From Kushneria phyllosphaerae (GTDB lineage: Bacteria; Pseudomonadota; Gammaproteobacteria; Pseudomonadales; Halomonadaceae): 64,000 nucleotides of DNA. The notes under the pieces were generated by a model that was given only the letters and a program-made list of their open reading frames with translations, made no database searches and was not told where the DNA came from. Of the stretch, positions 35,532 to 44,445 are shown piece after piece. A program made the translations under genes and the position numbers. The stretch is from NCBI RefSeq assembly GCF_900312995.1, contig NZ_ONZI01000001.1:124001-188000 (forward strand), written 5' to 3'. How positions within the stretch are numbered: position 1 is the first letter of the stretch; each line of letters begins with the position of its first letter.

Positions 35532-37580
35532 ATGTCTGACAAAAAGACAGCGCGCGACGCAGACCGGAATGCCGAAGAGAAGGAAGAAGCGCTGGAACGC
35601 GCCTCGAGCAGAAGCGAACAGGAGCAGATTGCCCAGCCCTATTCGCATGAGGAGCAGGCTGAAAGCAGCGAGGCCGAGGAACGCAGCCTCAGCACCAAAC
35701 GTCTGTTCGTGCTAGGACTGGCTGCATTGGGCGTCTCCTACGGTGATATCGGCACAAGCCCTCTCTACGCCCTGCGCGAGTGTTTTCGCGGCTCAAGCAA
35801 TCTGTTGCCCAGCGATGCCAACGTGATGGGCATTTTGTCGCTGATCTTCTGGGCGCTGATTCTGGTGGTCTCGACCAAATACATGCTGTTTGTCACGCGG
35901 GCCAACAATAACGGCGAGGGCGGCATGCTCGCGCTGGTTGCCCTGCTCAATCCGTGGCGCAAGAATGCCGGTCGGCATTCGAAATGGCTGCTTCAGCTCG
36001 GCGTATTCGGCACCGCACTCCTCTATGGCAGTTTCATGCTCACCCCGGCGATCTCGGTTTCCAGCGCGGTCGAGGGCCTGAACGTGGCCACTACCATCTT
36101 CGAGCCCTATGTGATCCCGATCACCATCGCGATTCTTGTCATGCTGTTTGCGATCCAGTCGCGCGGCACCGAGACGGTCGGGCGTTTCTTCGGCCCGGTG
36201 ATGATCGTGTGGTTTGTGACCCTCGCGCTGCTTGGCGTCTACGGCATTGTCCAGGAGCCGAGCGTGCTCAAGGCGATCAATCCGCTGCGCGCGGTGGAAT
36301 TTTTCACCCTTAACCGCTGGACGGGCTTTGTGGTGCTGGGGGCGGTCTTTCTGGTGGTGACCGGCGGCGAGGCGATGTATGCCGACATGGGGCATTTCGG
36401 CCGGCGCCCGATTCAGCTGGCCTGGTTCGGGCTCGTGCTGCCGGCGCTGCTGCTCAACTATTACGGCCAGGGCGCGATGCTGATCCATTCGCAGGGGCAG
36501 TCCGCCGCCCAGCCGTTTTATAACCTTGCCCCGGACTGGGCGCTTTATCCGCTGGTGGTACTGTCCACGGTGGCCACCGTGATCGCCTCGCAGGCGGTTA
36601 TTTCAGGGGCCTTTTCGCTGACCCGCCAGGCCGTTCAGCTCGGCCAGCTGCCACCGATGCGGCTGTTTCAGACCTCATCCGAGGAGTACGGCCAGATCTA
36701 TGTGCCCACGCTGAACTGGCTGCTCATGCTGGCGACCATTGGTCTTGTGCTGGGATTTCGCACCTCGACAAACCTGGCCTGGGCGTACGGCGTGGGCATC
36801 TCCTTTGCGATGACGATCACCACGATTCTCGCCTTTTTCATCATGCGTGAGCGCTGGAAGTGGTCAATGTGGGTGGCCGGGCCGATCACCGTAGCCTTCC
36901 TGATGGTCGACCTGCCGTTTTTCGGCGCCAATCTGCTCAAGGTGCCGCACGGCGGCTGGTTCCCGGTGCTGACCGCAGTGGTCATGTTCACGCTGATGGG
37001 TACCTGGCGACGCGGCGGCGAACTGCTGCGCAAACGGCTCGCCCACGATGAAAGGGAGCAGGATGAAGAACAGGACCCGCTCAAGGACTTTGTGGCCGAA
37101 CTGGCCAAAAGCGACACGATTCGCGTCAAGGGCACTGCCATTTTCCTGACCAGCAGCGATGCCGGCACCCTGCCGATGCTCCAGCATCATCTGCAGCTCA
37201 ATCATGTGCTGCATGAACGCGTGCTGCTGCTGACCGTGCGCACCGAGGATTCCCCCCGCATTCCGGCGGCCGAGCGGCTCGAGATCGAGAATCTCGGCCA
37301 GGAGGTCTATCGGGTCATCGTACGCTACGGCTTCATGCAGACCCCCAACGTGCCGGTGGCCGTGCGTTTCGCCGAACACTTCGGCATCGAGGTGGACATG
37401 GAGCAGGCCACCTTTTACGTCGGCCGGGCAACGATCATTCCCACCGACGAGGTGGAGGGCATGATGCTCTGGCGCGAGAAGCTCTTTGCCTTCATGTCGC
37501 GCAACGCCATTCAGCCCACGTCGTATTACAAGGTGCCGCCACAGCGGGTCATCGAGCTCGGCCTGCGCGTGGAGATCTGA
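35532..37580 (+). CDS. kup: Low-affinity potassium transport protein Kup
   Basis: 682-residue K+/H+ symporter of the KUP/HAK/KT family, located in the inner membrane with twelve helices. The opening LGVSYGDIGTSPLYALRECF is the family hallmark and is preceded by an unusually long, highly charged N-terminal tail of about 55 residues (many Glu, Lys, Arg and Ser). NNNGEGGMLALVALL, GGEAMYADMGHFGRRPI and SQAVISGAFSLTRQA are also conserved. The C-terminal cytosolic domain of about 150 residues is complete. K+ uptake is an early osmotic response, fitting a salt-tolerant host. The gene stands alone and ends 28 bases before a convergent receptor gene. Confidence 0.96.
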   Translation: MSDKKTARDADRNAEEKEEALERASSRSEQEQIAQPYSHEEQAESSEAEERSLSTKRLFVLGLAALGVSYGDIGTSPLYALRECFRGSSNLLPSDANVMGILSLIFWALILVVSTKYMLFVTRANNNGEGGMLALVALLNPWRKNAGRHSKWLLQLGVFGTALLYGSFMLTPAISVSSAVEGLNVATTIFEPYVIPITIAILVMLFAIQSRGTETVGRFFGPVMIVWFVTLALLGVYGIVQEPSVLKAINPLRAVEFFTLNRWTGFVVLGAVFLVVTGGEAMYADMGHFGRRPIQLAWFGLVLPALLLNYYGQGAMLIHSQGQSAAQPFYNLAPDWALYPLVVLSTVATVIASQAVISGAFSLTRQAVQLGQLPPMRLFQTSSEEYGQIYVPTLNWLLMLATIGLVLGFRTSTNLAWAYGVGISFAMTITTILAFFIMRERWKWSMWVAGPITVAFLMVDLPFFGANLLKVPHGGWFPVLTAVVMFTLMGTWRRGGELLRKRLAHDEREQDEEQDPLKDFVAELAKSDTIRVKGTAIFLTSSDAGTLPMLQHHLQLNHVLHERVLLLTVRTEDSPRIPAAERLEIENLGQEVYRVIVRYGFMQTPNVPVAVRFAEHFGIEVDMEQATFYVGRATIIPTDEVEGMMLWREKLFAFMSRNAIQPTSYYKVPPQRVIELGLRVEI

Positions 37581-37608
37581 TCGGCGTTGCGCTTGTCAGT
37601 GGCCGCTC

Positions 37609-39720
37609 CTACCAGTGATAGCGCAGCGTGGTCAGGATGGATCGGCCATCGCCATGAAAGCCGCTATTGCTGACGTTGTCGACGTAGGTCAGGTAGTCCC
37701 GATCAAACAGGTTGGTCACGTTGACGGCCAGATCCACGTTGTCGGTGATGCCATAACGGGCCATGGCATCGACCAGCGTATAGGAAGCGGTTTTGTCACT
37801 GTTGGCATCGTCAATCCAGGTGTCGCCGACAAAGCGGGTGCCGAGCCCCAGGGTCAGGTCACCGCGGGCGCTGTCGCCGGGGATCGTGTAGTCGGCCCAG
37901 ACCGAGGCGATGTTGCGCGGCACCAGCATCGGGCGATTGCCTTCGTTGCCAGTCAGGCCATCTTCCTTGATCTCGGGGTCCCAGTATGAATATGCCGCGG
38001 TCATGTTGAGTCGATCGTTGAGGGCCAGCTTGCCTTCCAGCTCAAGCCCCCGAACGTTGATTTCGCCCACCTGGCGATAGAGGTTCTGACTGACCTGTTT
38101 GATGACGTTTTCCTGCGTCAGATCAAAGGCTGCCAGCGTGATCAGCGCATTGGTGGCCGGGCGATACTTCAGGCCAACCTCGTACTGTTTGCCCTCCTGT
38201 GGCTCGGCGCTGCCCTCGATCAGGCTTCGCTGTGACGGTGGCTCAAACGATTCCGAATAGTTGGTGTAAAGCGACAGGTTCTCCAGCGCCTTCCAGGTCA
38301 GTCCGGCCCGTTTGGTAAAGGCGTTATCACTGAAGGCCTCATCAGCCGTGTCCGTTTTGATCTCATCAAAGCGACCGCCCAGCGTCACGATCCAGCGATC
38401 ATTGAAGGTCAGCTCCTCCTGCAGATAGGTGCCACGCGCGATCTGCTTCTGATGAAAGTCAGGCTGTCGAGTCAGATCAACACACGAGGCACCGCAGTAA
38501 ATCGGATTGTTGATGTCGATCCCACCGGCGCTGCCAAAGCGCGAGCGCTCGTCGACCTCGTCATGGTTATAGTCAAAACCTGCCAGCGTGCGGCTTTTGA
38601 CGCCCTTGAAGACATGGTCATATTGAAGCTGGTTGTCGATGACGTACTGATCCCGCTCGCCGGCCACCACATAGGCGTCGCGTCCCTCGCGCGGGTCGGG
38701 CTGGCTTAGATAGACATGACGGTAATCCATGTCCAGATGGGTATAGCGGGCGTTCTGGCGAAAGGTCAGGCCGTTTTGAAAATCATGCTCGAACAGATAG
38801 CCGATGTTGCGCTCGAAGCGGTCCAGATCGTTGTAATCGGGCTCGCCAAGAAAGGTCTCCGGATCAATGTTCGACCCTATCGGGATAGCATGTGAGGTAT
38901 TGCCGCGACGCTTGTTGTAGTCGGCAAGCAATGTCAGTGACGTTGCATCATTGGGCTTCCAGGTCAGGGCCGGGGCGAAATAGAAGCGATCATCCCGGGT
39001 TTCATCGGCGCTGAGCTCGGCGTCCTGCCATTTGGTCGTAATGCGATAGGTCCACTCGCCGGCCTGATCGATCGGGCCACCGAAATCGGCACCGGTTTCG
39101 GTGTGGTCATCGCCCAGCGTGGTGTAGACCTCGCCAAAATCGTAATCGAGCGGGCGTTTGGTGATCGCATTGACCATGCCCCCCGGCGCGTTGAGGCCAA
39201 AGAGCGTCGAGGTCGACCCCTTGAGGATATCGATGCGCTGCAGGCCGTAAGGCTCAAGCTTGCCGCCGGTAAAGTTGACCGTGCGGCGCGAAAGGCCATC
39301 GCGATAGGTACCGGCCGAGGTGCCGTCAAAACCGCGAATCATGAAGTAGTCATAGCGATCATCACTGCCATATTGATCCACCGCCACACCGGCCGTGTAG
39401 CCGATCGCCTGCTCAAGGCTCTGCACGTTGCGCGTGCGCATCTCTTCTTCGGTGACGGTCGAGACGCTATTGGAAAGATCGAGCACCTCGGTATCGGTTT
39501 TTGAGCCGGTCATGGTGCGACGCGCCACAATGGAGCTGTCCGGGCCGGCAGCGCTGTCGGGTATGGCAGCCGCCTCGACGGTCATGGTGTCCAGCGATGC
39601 TTCAGTATTCTGCTGTGCCTGAACCGGGGCGGCAGTGGCATACACGCCGGCGGCGGCCACGACAGCACCGAGCAGACGCCGCCGAGAACCGGCATCGAAC
39701 ACGGGCGATGATGTTTTCAT
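37609..39720 (-). CDS. TonB-dependent siderophore receptor (FhuA/ferrichrome-like)
   Basis: 703-residue outer-membrane receptor. The signal peptide is about residues 1-35 (LLGAVVAAAGVYATAAPVQAQ). The plug begins with TMTVEA and TGSKTDTEVLDLSNSVSTVTEEEM and carries FMIRGFDGTSAGTYRDGL and IDILKGSTSTLFGLNAPGG. The barrel ends in LRYHW with a terminal aromatic residue. The pattern is that of ferrichrome/ferrioxamine-type receptors; an extra disulfide-like pair (YCGASCVDL) sits in an extracellular loop, as in FhuA. A Fur box and a hairpin leader similar to the first receptor lie upstream. Convergent with kup. Confidence 0.92.
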   Translation of the reverse strand: MKTSSPVFDAGSRRRLLGAVVAAAGVYATAAPVQAQQNTEASLDTMTVEAAAIPDSAAGPDSSIVARRTMTGSKTDTEVLDLSNSVSTVTEEEMRTRNVQSLEQAIGYTAGVAVDQYGSDDRYDYFMIRGFDGTSAGTYRDGLSRRTVNFTGGKLEPYGLQRIDILKGSTSTLFGLNAPGGMVNAITKRPLDYDFGEVYTTLGDDHTETGADFGGPIDQAGEWTYRITTKWQDAELSADETRDDRFYFAPALTWKPNDATSLTLLADYNKRRGNTSHAIPIGSNIDPETFLGEPDYNDLDRFERNIGYLFEHDFQNGLTFRQNARYTHLDMDYRHVYLSQPDPREGRDAYVVAGERDQYVIDNQLQYDHVFKGVKSRTLAGFDYNHDEVDERSRFGSAGGIDINNPIYCGASCVDLTRQPDFHQKQIARGTYLQEELTFNDRWIVTLGGRFDEIKTDTADEAFSDNAFTKRAGLTWKALENLSLYTNYSESFEPPSQRSLIEGSAEPQEGKQYEVGLKYRPATNALITLAAFDLTQENVIKQVSQNLYRQVGEINVRGLELEGKLALNDRLNMTAAYSYWDPEIKEDGLTGNEGNRPMLVPRNIASVWADYTIPGDSARGDLTLGLGTRFVGDTWIDDANSDKTASYTLVDAMARYGITDNVDLAVNVTNLFDRDYLTYVDNVSNSGFHGDGRSILTTLRYHW

Positions 39721-39733
39721 GATGTCCCTTGCC

Positions 39734-39750
39734 GGTGCGTTTAACGCACC
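39734..39750 (-). promoter_or_regulatory. 5' UTR hairpin upstream of the second receptor ribosome site
   Basis: GGTGCGTTTAACGCACC folds on itself with a 6-7 bp stem. It ends 13 bases before the ATG, exactly as in the first receptor, and the ribosome site GCAAGGGACA between them is the same. The stem differs from the other copy on both arms and stays paired. Confidence 0.5.
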
Positions 39751-39800
39751 CGTTATTGGTATTAAAAAGCGAAGAGATTCTGAAAAGCCGCCCCGTTAAA

Positions 39801-39819
39801 GTCAACAATAATCATTCTC
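39801..39819 (-). promoter_or_regulatory. Probable Fur box
   Basis: GTCAACAATAATCATTCTC matches the 19-base Fur consensus at 14 positions, with 11 of 12 in the right-hand part. About 80 bases before the receptor ATG. Confidence 0.6.
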
Positions 39820-39943
39820 AAATAAGAAAATGTCGCTTATGTCCGCCATTGGCAGTATTGCAATGGCTTGACTCGACGCCTCAAAGCGTTGGAGCCTCAA
39901 TCACAGAAGGCCTTTTAGATGAGGCCCCGAACAGGACAGTCCC

Positions 39944-40693
39944 ATGTCACGACTTTTACTGCTGAGCAGTGCCATGGCCGGTGATAGCGGCTATCTGGTC
40001 TGGACCCGCCCCCTGATCAGGGATTTCCTGAACGCGCATTCCACGCCGGTCACACGCGTGCTGTTTATCCCCCACGCCGGGGTCAGCAAAGGCTTTGATA
40101 CCTACCTGAATCATGTCCGCACAGCGCTTGATCTCGGCGATGTCACGCTGGAAAGCCTGCATGACAGCGACGACCCCGAATCGGCGATCCGCAGTGCCGA
40201 GGCGCTGATTGTCGGCGGTGGCAATACCTTCGCGCTGGTCAAAAGGCTTTACGATCTGAGCCTGATGGGCGTCATTCGCGAGCGTGTGTTGGAGGGCATG
40301 GCCTATATCGGCTGGAGCGCCGGTGCCAACCTCGCAGGCCCGACCCTGTGCACCACCAACGACATGCCGATTGTCGAGCCGCCGAGCTTTCAAACGCTGG
40401 ACCTGGTGCCCTTTCAGATCAACCCGCACTTCATTGCCGGCAAGAGCGCCGGTCACCACGGCGAGAGCCGGGAAGAGCGCCTGACAGAGTATCTGGCGCT
40501 CAATTCGGGCATACAGGTAGTGGCCCTGCCGGAAGGCACGGCCCTGCGCCGGGAAGGCGAGCACTTCGAACTGCTCGGTAACCGGGACGCCTGGCTGTTG
40601 ACCCATCAGGGCACCCGGACCATTCAGGCAGGACAGACCTGCGACGACCTGCGCGGATCGGAGGGCACAGGACGCGACCCCAAAACGCCGTGA
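39944..40693 (+). CDS. pepE: Dipeptidase E (alpha-aspartyl dipeptidase, S51)
   Basis: Cytosolic serine peptidase that splits dipeptides with N-terminal aspartate. MSRLLLLSSAMAGDSGYL, VLFIPHAGVSKGFDTYL and ALIVGGGNTFALVKRLYD are typical of PepE. The nucleophile is in YIGWSAGANLAGP (Ser near residue 125) and the catalytic His follows in FQINPHFIAGKSAGHHGESREERL. 249 residues, slightly longer than the usual 230 because of a short charged tail. AGGACA lies seven to eight bases before the ATG. Single gene, divergent from the receptor and convergent with a cupin gene. Confidence 0.92.
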   Translation: MSRLLLLSSAMAGDSGYLVWTRPLIRDFLNAHSTPVTRVLFIPHAGVSKGFDTYLNHVRTALDLGDVTLESLHDSDDPESAIRSAEALIVGGGNTFALVKRLYDLSLMGVIRERVLEGMAYIGWSAGANLAGPTLCTTNDMPIVEPPSFQTLDLVPFQINPHFIAGKSAGHHGESREERLTEYLALNSGIQVVALPEGTALRREGEHFELLGNRDAWLLTHQGTRTIQAGQTCDDLRGSEGTGRDPKTP

Positions 40694-40723
40694 ACCCTGT
40701 GGCGATGCGCCCTGCAGGTGAGC

Positions 40724-41209
40724 TTATGCGCCCGGTTCACCTTCCCAATAGGAAGGCGCGTCATCGTGTCGGCCCAACAGCCGAACGCGAGGCTGATCGG
40801 GAGGCCCGCTACGCGCCATGAACTTGCCCGAGTCGGGATACTCGATGATATCGACCGCTGCCCTGCTGGAAATCACCAGATACTGAAGCGACTGATCGCC
40901 GGTATTGATCAACTGATGCGCGGTGTCCACGCCACCGGCGGGGGCACCCAGCACATCCCCTGCCGTGACCACATGGTGGTGCTGTCCAAGGCGATATTCG
41001 CCGTCCCCTTCCAGAATCACAAAAATCTCATCCTCTACGTGATGGTTATGAAAGGGGCAGCCCGATTTGCCCGGAGGCACTTCATTGTACGTAATCCCCA
41101 GGGCCTTCAAGCCAAGCAGCGCCCCCAAACCGGCTTCCGAGCCTTCGTAAACATCTCCCTGTTGCCAGGGATTTTTGACCAACCGTGACAGACTGATGAC
41201 TGGTGTCAT
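40724..41209 (-). CDS. Cupin domain protein
   Basis: 161-residue single-cupin protein. The first cupin motif is GCPFHNHHVEDEIFVILEGDGEY with the two His and the Glu that bind a metal. The second is weaker (HQLINTGDQSLQYLVIS), and the C-terminal part has DIIEYPDSGKFMAR, seen in cupins often annotated as transcriptional co-factors or phosphomannose-isomerase-like. The enzyme activity is unknown. GGGAGGG precedes the ATG on the minus strand. It is divergent from the small monooxygenase gene, with 140 bases shared between them. Confidence 0.83.
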   Translation of the reverse strand: MTPVISLSRLVKNPWQQGDVYEGSEAGLGALLGLKALGITYNEVPPGKSGCPFHNHHVEDEIFVILEGDGEYRLGQHHHVVTAGDVLGAPAGGVDTAHQLINTGDQSLQYLVISSRAAVDIIEYPDSGKFMARSGPPDQPRVRLLGRHDDAPSYWEGEPGA

Positions 41210-41349
41210 GACAGATACCCTCCCAAAGTGCAGTAGCCCGGTGTGCCCTGGCTTGCCTGATAGTCTTGCCCGAACGCCAGCAAGGTGCCATCGTCATGAC
41301 AGGACCGAGCGCGCAAGGCGCCCGAGTAAAAATGACAGGAGCGTGCACG

Positions 41350-41682
41350 GTGTTTATTGCCATGAACCGTTTTCGGGTCAATCCCGAACGCGTTGAAGAG
41401 TTCGAAAAGCTCTGGCTGGAGCGTGAAACCCATCTGCAGGGGCTGCCCGGGTTTGTCGAGTTTCATATGTTGCGCGGCCCGCAGGAAGAGGATCACGTGC
41501 TGTACGCCTCCCACACGATCTGGCGCTCGCGCGAGGATTTCGATGCATGGACCCACTCCGAGGCCTTTCGCGCCGCGCATGCCAATGCCGGCCAGAGCCG
41601 TCGCGAAGGGCTCTATCTGGGGCCGCCGAAGTTTGAAGGCTTTGAGGTCATCCAGACCATCAGCGAGGCGAATCACGCCTGA
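41350..41682 (+). CDS. Antibiotic biosynthesis monooxygenase domain protein (ABM, IsdG-like fold)
   Basis: 110-residue ferredoxin-like protein of the ABM family, which includes heme-degrading IsdG/HmoB and quinol monooxygenases. FIAMNRFRVNPERVEEFEKLW and GFVEFHMLRGPQEEDHVLYASHTIWRSREDF are typical. A GTG start at 41350 is preferred: AGGAG lies eight bases upstream and the protein then begins exactly where homologues do. In-frame ATG codons at 41266, 41296 and 41332 would add residues unlike the family. Given three siderophore receptors in the window, a role in iron or heme use is possible but unproven. Confidence 0.8.
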   Translation: MFIAMNRFRVNPERVEEFEKLWLERETHLQGLPGFVEFHMLRGPQEEDHVLYASHTIWRSREDFDAWTHSEAFRAAHANAGQSRREGLYLGPPKFEGFEVIQTISEANHA

Positions 41683-41720
41683 TGGCGTGATGGCCTGCCT
41701 GTCCACTGCGGAGCATTGTC

Positions 41721-42632
41721 ATGAGTGATCACACCGATCGACGGCCACTGGCCGTGGTGACCGGTGCCAATACGGGACTGGGGTTTGAAACCGCCCGCGC
41801 CCTGATGCATCAGCACTACCGGGTCATCGTGGCCGCGCGTGATGAAACGAAGGGGCAGGCGGCTGTCGAGGCGCTGCGGGATGAGTCCCCCAAGGCCGAC
41901 GTGTGCCTTGAACTGCTTGATCTCAACCGGCTGACGTCAGTGCGGGAATTTGCCGCCCGCGTGCAGGCACGCGAACCGTCGCTGGATCTTTTGATCAACA
42001 ATGCCGGCGTCATGGCCCTGCCCCGACGCGAACTCACCGAGGAAGGTTTCGAGCGTCAGTTCGGCGTCAATTATCTGAGCCATTTTCTGCTGACCAGCCT
42101 TTTGCTGCCGCAGCTGATGCACGCGGCGGCCCCACGGGTAGTGCAGCTTTCAAGCCTTGCCCACCGGGGCGGGCACATCGACTTTGATGACCTGCAGGGC
42201 GCACGTGACTATGACCCGTGGCGGGCCTACCGCCAGTCAAAGCTGGCCATGCTGATGTTCAGCCAGACCCTGCAGCGCCACAGCAACCAGGAGCTTTGGG
42301 GGCTCGACAGTCTGGCGGCGCATCCGGGTTTATCACGCACGGCACTGTTCAATCACGGCGTGAAAAGCCGCCCGCTGGTGGGCACGCTGTTTCGGCTGGC
42401 CATGCCGCTTTTGAGCCAGAACGCCACCGAGGGCGCGCGCCCCACGATTCACGCCGCGACCGCCAGCGATATTCGTCCGGGCGATTACTTTGGCCCCGAT
42501 GGCCCGGGGGAAACGCGCGGGGCGCCCAAACGCGCCCGGCTCTCCAGCACGGCACGCGACCAGGCTCAGGGCGAGCGCCTCTGGCAGGTCTCCTGTGAGC
42601 TGACCGGCGCCGAATGGTTCGCCGGGGATTGA
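41721..42632 (+). CDS. Short-chain dehydrogenase/reductase (SDR)
   Basis: 303-residue NAD(P)-dependent oxidoreductase of the retinol-dehydrogenase-like classical SDR group. The cofactor loop is VVTGANTGLGFETARAL, followed by the DLNRLTSVREFA segment, LLINNAGVMALP, the catalytic Ser in VVQLSSLAHRGG, and YRQSKLAMLMF with Tyr and Lys. An extended C-terminus carries HPGLSRTALF. GGAG stands before the ATG. It follows the ABM gene by 38 bases on the same strand and may form a two-gene unit with it. Substrate unknown. Confidence 0.88.
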   Translation: MSDHTDRRPLAVVTGANTGLGFETARALMHQHYRVIVAARDETKGQAAVEALRDESPKADVCLELLDLNRLTSVREFAARVQAREPSLDLLINNAGVMALPRRELTEEGFERQFGVNYLSHFLLTSLLLPQLMHAAAPRVVQLSSLAHRGGHIDFDDLQGARDYDPWRAYRQSKLAMLMFSQTLQRHSNQELWGLDSLAAHPGLSRTALFNHGVKSRPLVGTLFRLAMPLLSQNATEGARPTIHAATASDIRPGDYFGPDGPGETRGAPKRARLSSTARDQAQGERLWQVSCELTGAEWFAGD

Positions 42633-42664
42633 GCTTTCGGGGCCGCACCCTCACGGGCTTTATC

Positions 42665-42690
42665 GGTTGTACTACAGGTTGTACTACAGG
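42665..42690. repeat. Short 12-bp tandem repeat
   Basis: GGTTGTACTACA occurs twice head to tail, followed by a degenerate third start (GGCTGTGC). It lies between the SDR gene and the cell-wall hydrolase gene. It could reflect replication slippage. Confidence 0.6.
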
Positions 42691-42780
42691 CTGTGCCGCA
42701 ATTGCCCTGGACTCAGGGAGCGTTTTCCGAAGGTGGGGGGAATGCGTAGGATAGGGGCTTCCTTCGCTACGAGAGCGGCC

Positions 42781-43389
42781 ATGCGTTATCCCCTGATCGT
42801 GATTGCAAGCCTTGTTGCCGGTCTGAGCCTTTCCTGTGCTCAGGCTTCCGAGACCACCCAGCGCGCCGTGGCGCAGCAAAAGGCACAGGTACTGGAACAG
42901 CGCGCCTCCAATGAGGGCGGCGTGCAGCCGCCACCGCCCAACGTTCGCCTGACCCGTGAAGGGGCGCGCGCGATCGACCCGCGCGGCCAGGCGCCGCTGG
43001 ATGACGCCGTGACCTGCATGGCCCGTTCCATCTACTGGGAGGCCAAGGGCACCAATCAGCGGGAGATGGAGGCCGTGGCCAATGTGATCATGAATCGCCT
43101 CCACAGCGGTCGCTTTCCTGCCACCCTGTGCGGCGTAGTGCAGGAAGGCTCGGAAACCGGCAGCTGTCAGTTCTCCTGGTGGTGCGACGGCCGGCCGGAC
43201 GAGGCCAATGAGCTGAAGGAGTACGCCGCCGCTCGCGAAATCGCCCGGCTCGCCCTTAACGGCAGCCTGTTGGATCGTACCCACGGGGCGCTGTTTTTCC
43301 ATCACCGCGGCATGACGCCAAGCTGGGCATCAAGCTTTGTACTGACGGCGCAGACGCGCGAGTTCAGATTCTACCGACCGCCGAGCTGA
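42781..43389 (+). CDS. Cell wall hydrolase (SleB/Hydrolase_2 family), exported
   Basis: 202-residue protein with a signal peptide (MRYPLIVIASLVAGLSLSCAQA, cleavage near residue 22). The C-terminal domain matches the SleB-type cell wall hydrolase family: MARSIYWEAKGTNQREMEAVANVIMNRL with the catalytic Glu, GSCQFSWWCDG, and GALFFHH. Family members cut peptidoglycan glycan strands as lytic transglycosylases or hydrolases in the periplasm; in non-spore-formers they are thought to help wall turnover. The ATG at 42781 is the only start that gives a proper signal peptide. Next to it on the same strand is the DUF2235 gene. Confidence 0.85.
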   Translation: MRYPLIVIASLVAGLSLSCAQASETTQRAVAQQKAQVLEQRASNEGGVQPPPPNVRLTREGARAIDPRGQAPLDDAVTCMARSIYWEAKGTNQREMEAVANVIMNRLHSGRFPATLCGVVQEGSETGSCQFSWWCDGRPDEANELKEYAAAREIARLALNGSLLDRTHGALFFHHRGMTPSWASSFVLTAQTREFRFYRPPS

Positions 43390-43476
43390 GGACCTGCGCC
43401 GTGACTGGCGCCGATACGGCCAGCCGCTACGCTAAAAGACCCGACATTATTTCGGCATCAGGGCGGAGCGGCATCG

Positions 43477-44445
43477 ATGGGCAAGAATCTTGTGGTGTGC
43501 TGTGATGGCACCAATCAGCAGTTCAGTCGCGTCAACACCAATGTGGTGCACCTGTTTCGCTTGATCAAACGTCACGGCGATCAGCAAAAGGCCTTCTATA
43601 GCCCGGGCGTCGGCACCTTTGCCGCGCCCTTTTTCGGCATTGATGTCGGGCGGGCGCTGGGACGCGCGCTGGGCACCGCCTTCGGTTACGGCATCCAGCA
43701 GAACATGGAAGATGCCTACCGCTTCCTGATGAACGAATACGAGCCTGGCGACCGCGTGTTCCTGTTCGGCTTCAGCCGTGGCGCTTTCACCGCGCGCTCG
43801 CTGGCATCGATGATCGACCGCTGCGGCATTCTTTATCCGCACCACGACAACATGGTGCAGGAAATCACCCGCCGGTATTTGCGAGGCGATGACGCCACCA
43901 GCCTGCGGACCTTTCGCGACACCTTTGCCCGTTCCTGCAAGCCCTGGCTGGTCGGTGTGTGGGATACCGTCGGCGCGCTGGGCTGTCTGATCTCAATGCG
44001 CAAGTTCCACAACCGACGCCTGAGCCCGGGCGTGCGCTTCGCCTATCACGCCCTGGCGCTGGACGAAAAGCGCCGACCCTTTTCGCCGACCCCGTGGGAT
44101 GAAAGCAAGGCCCGGGACGGGCAACACATCGAGCAGCGCTGGTTTGCCGGCAGCCATGGTGATGTGGGCGGCATGTACCGTGAGCGCGGGCTCTCCGACA
44201 TTACCCTGCGCTGGATGCTGGAGCGCGCGACCGAACACGGACTGCTGCTGGAACAGGACGATCTGTCCCGTATTCAAGGGGATCCGGCGGGCATGTTGCA
44301 TCAGAAGGCATCAGGGCTGTGGCGGCTTTTGGGCACCAGAAGGCGTCACTATCCCTGCGATGCCCTCATTGATGAGAGCGTGCAAACACGTATCGAACAG
44401 GTCGAGGGCTATCAGCCGGCCGCCCGCCAACAGGCGCGTGAGTAG
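43477..44445 (+). CDS. DUF2235 alpha/beta hydrolase (Tle1-like)
   Basis: 322-residue protein of the DUF2235 family, whose best-known members are type VI secretion phospholipase effectors (Tle1). LVVCCDGTNQQFSRVNTNV and FYSPGVGTFAAP form the start of the fold. The nucleophile elbow is FGFSRGAFTARSLA. GVWDTVGALG and WFAGSHGDVGGMY with the acid and His follow. GGAGC precedes the ATG. No VgrG, Hcp, PAAR or immunity gene is adjacent, so a housekeeping hydrolase role is as likely as an effector role. It lies after the exported cell-wall hydrolase. Confidence 0.85.
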   Translation: MGKNLVVCCDGTNQQFSRVNTNVVHLFRLIKRHGDQQKAFYSPGVGTFAAPFFGIDVGRALGRALGTAFGYGIQQNMEDAYRFLMNEYEPGDRVFLFGFSRGAFTARSLASMIDRCGILYPHHDNMVQEITRRYLRGDDATSLRTFRDTFARSCKPWLVGVWDTVGALGCLISMRKFHNRRLSPGVRFAYHALALDEKRRPFSPTPWDESKARDGQHIEQRWFAGSHGDVGGMYRERGLSDITLRWMLERATEHGLLLEQDDLSRIQGDPAGMLHQKASGLWRLLGTRRRHYPCDALIDESVQTRIEQVEGYQPAARQQARE

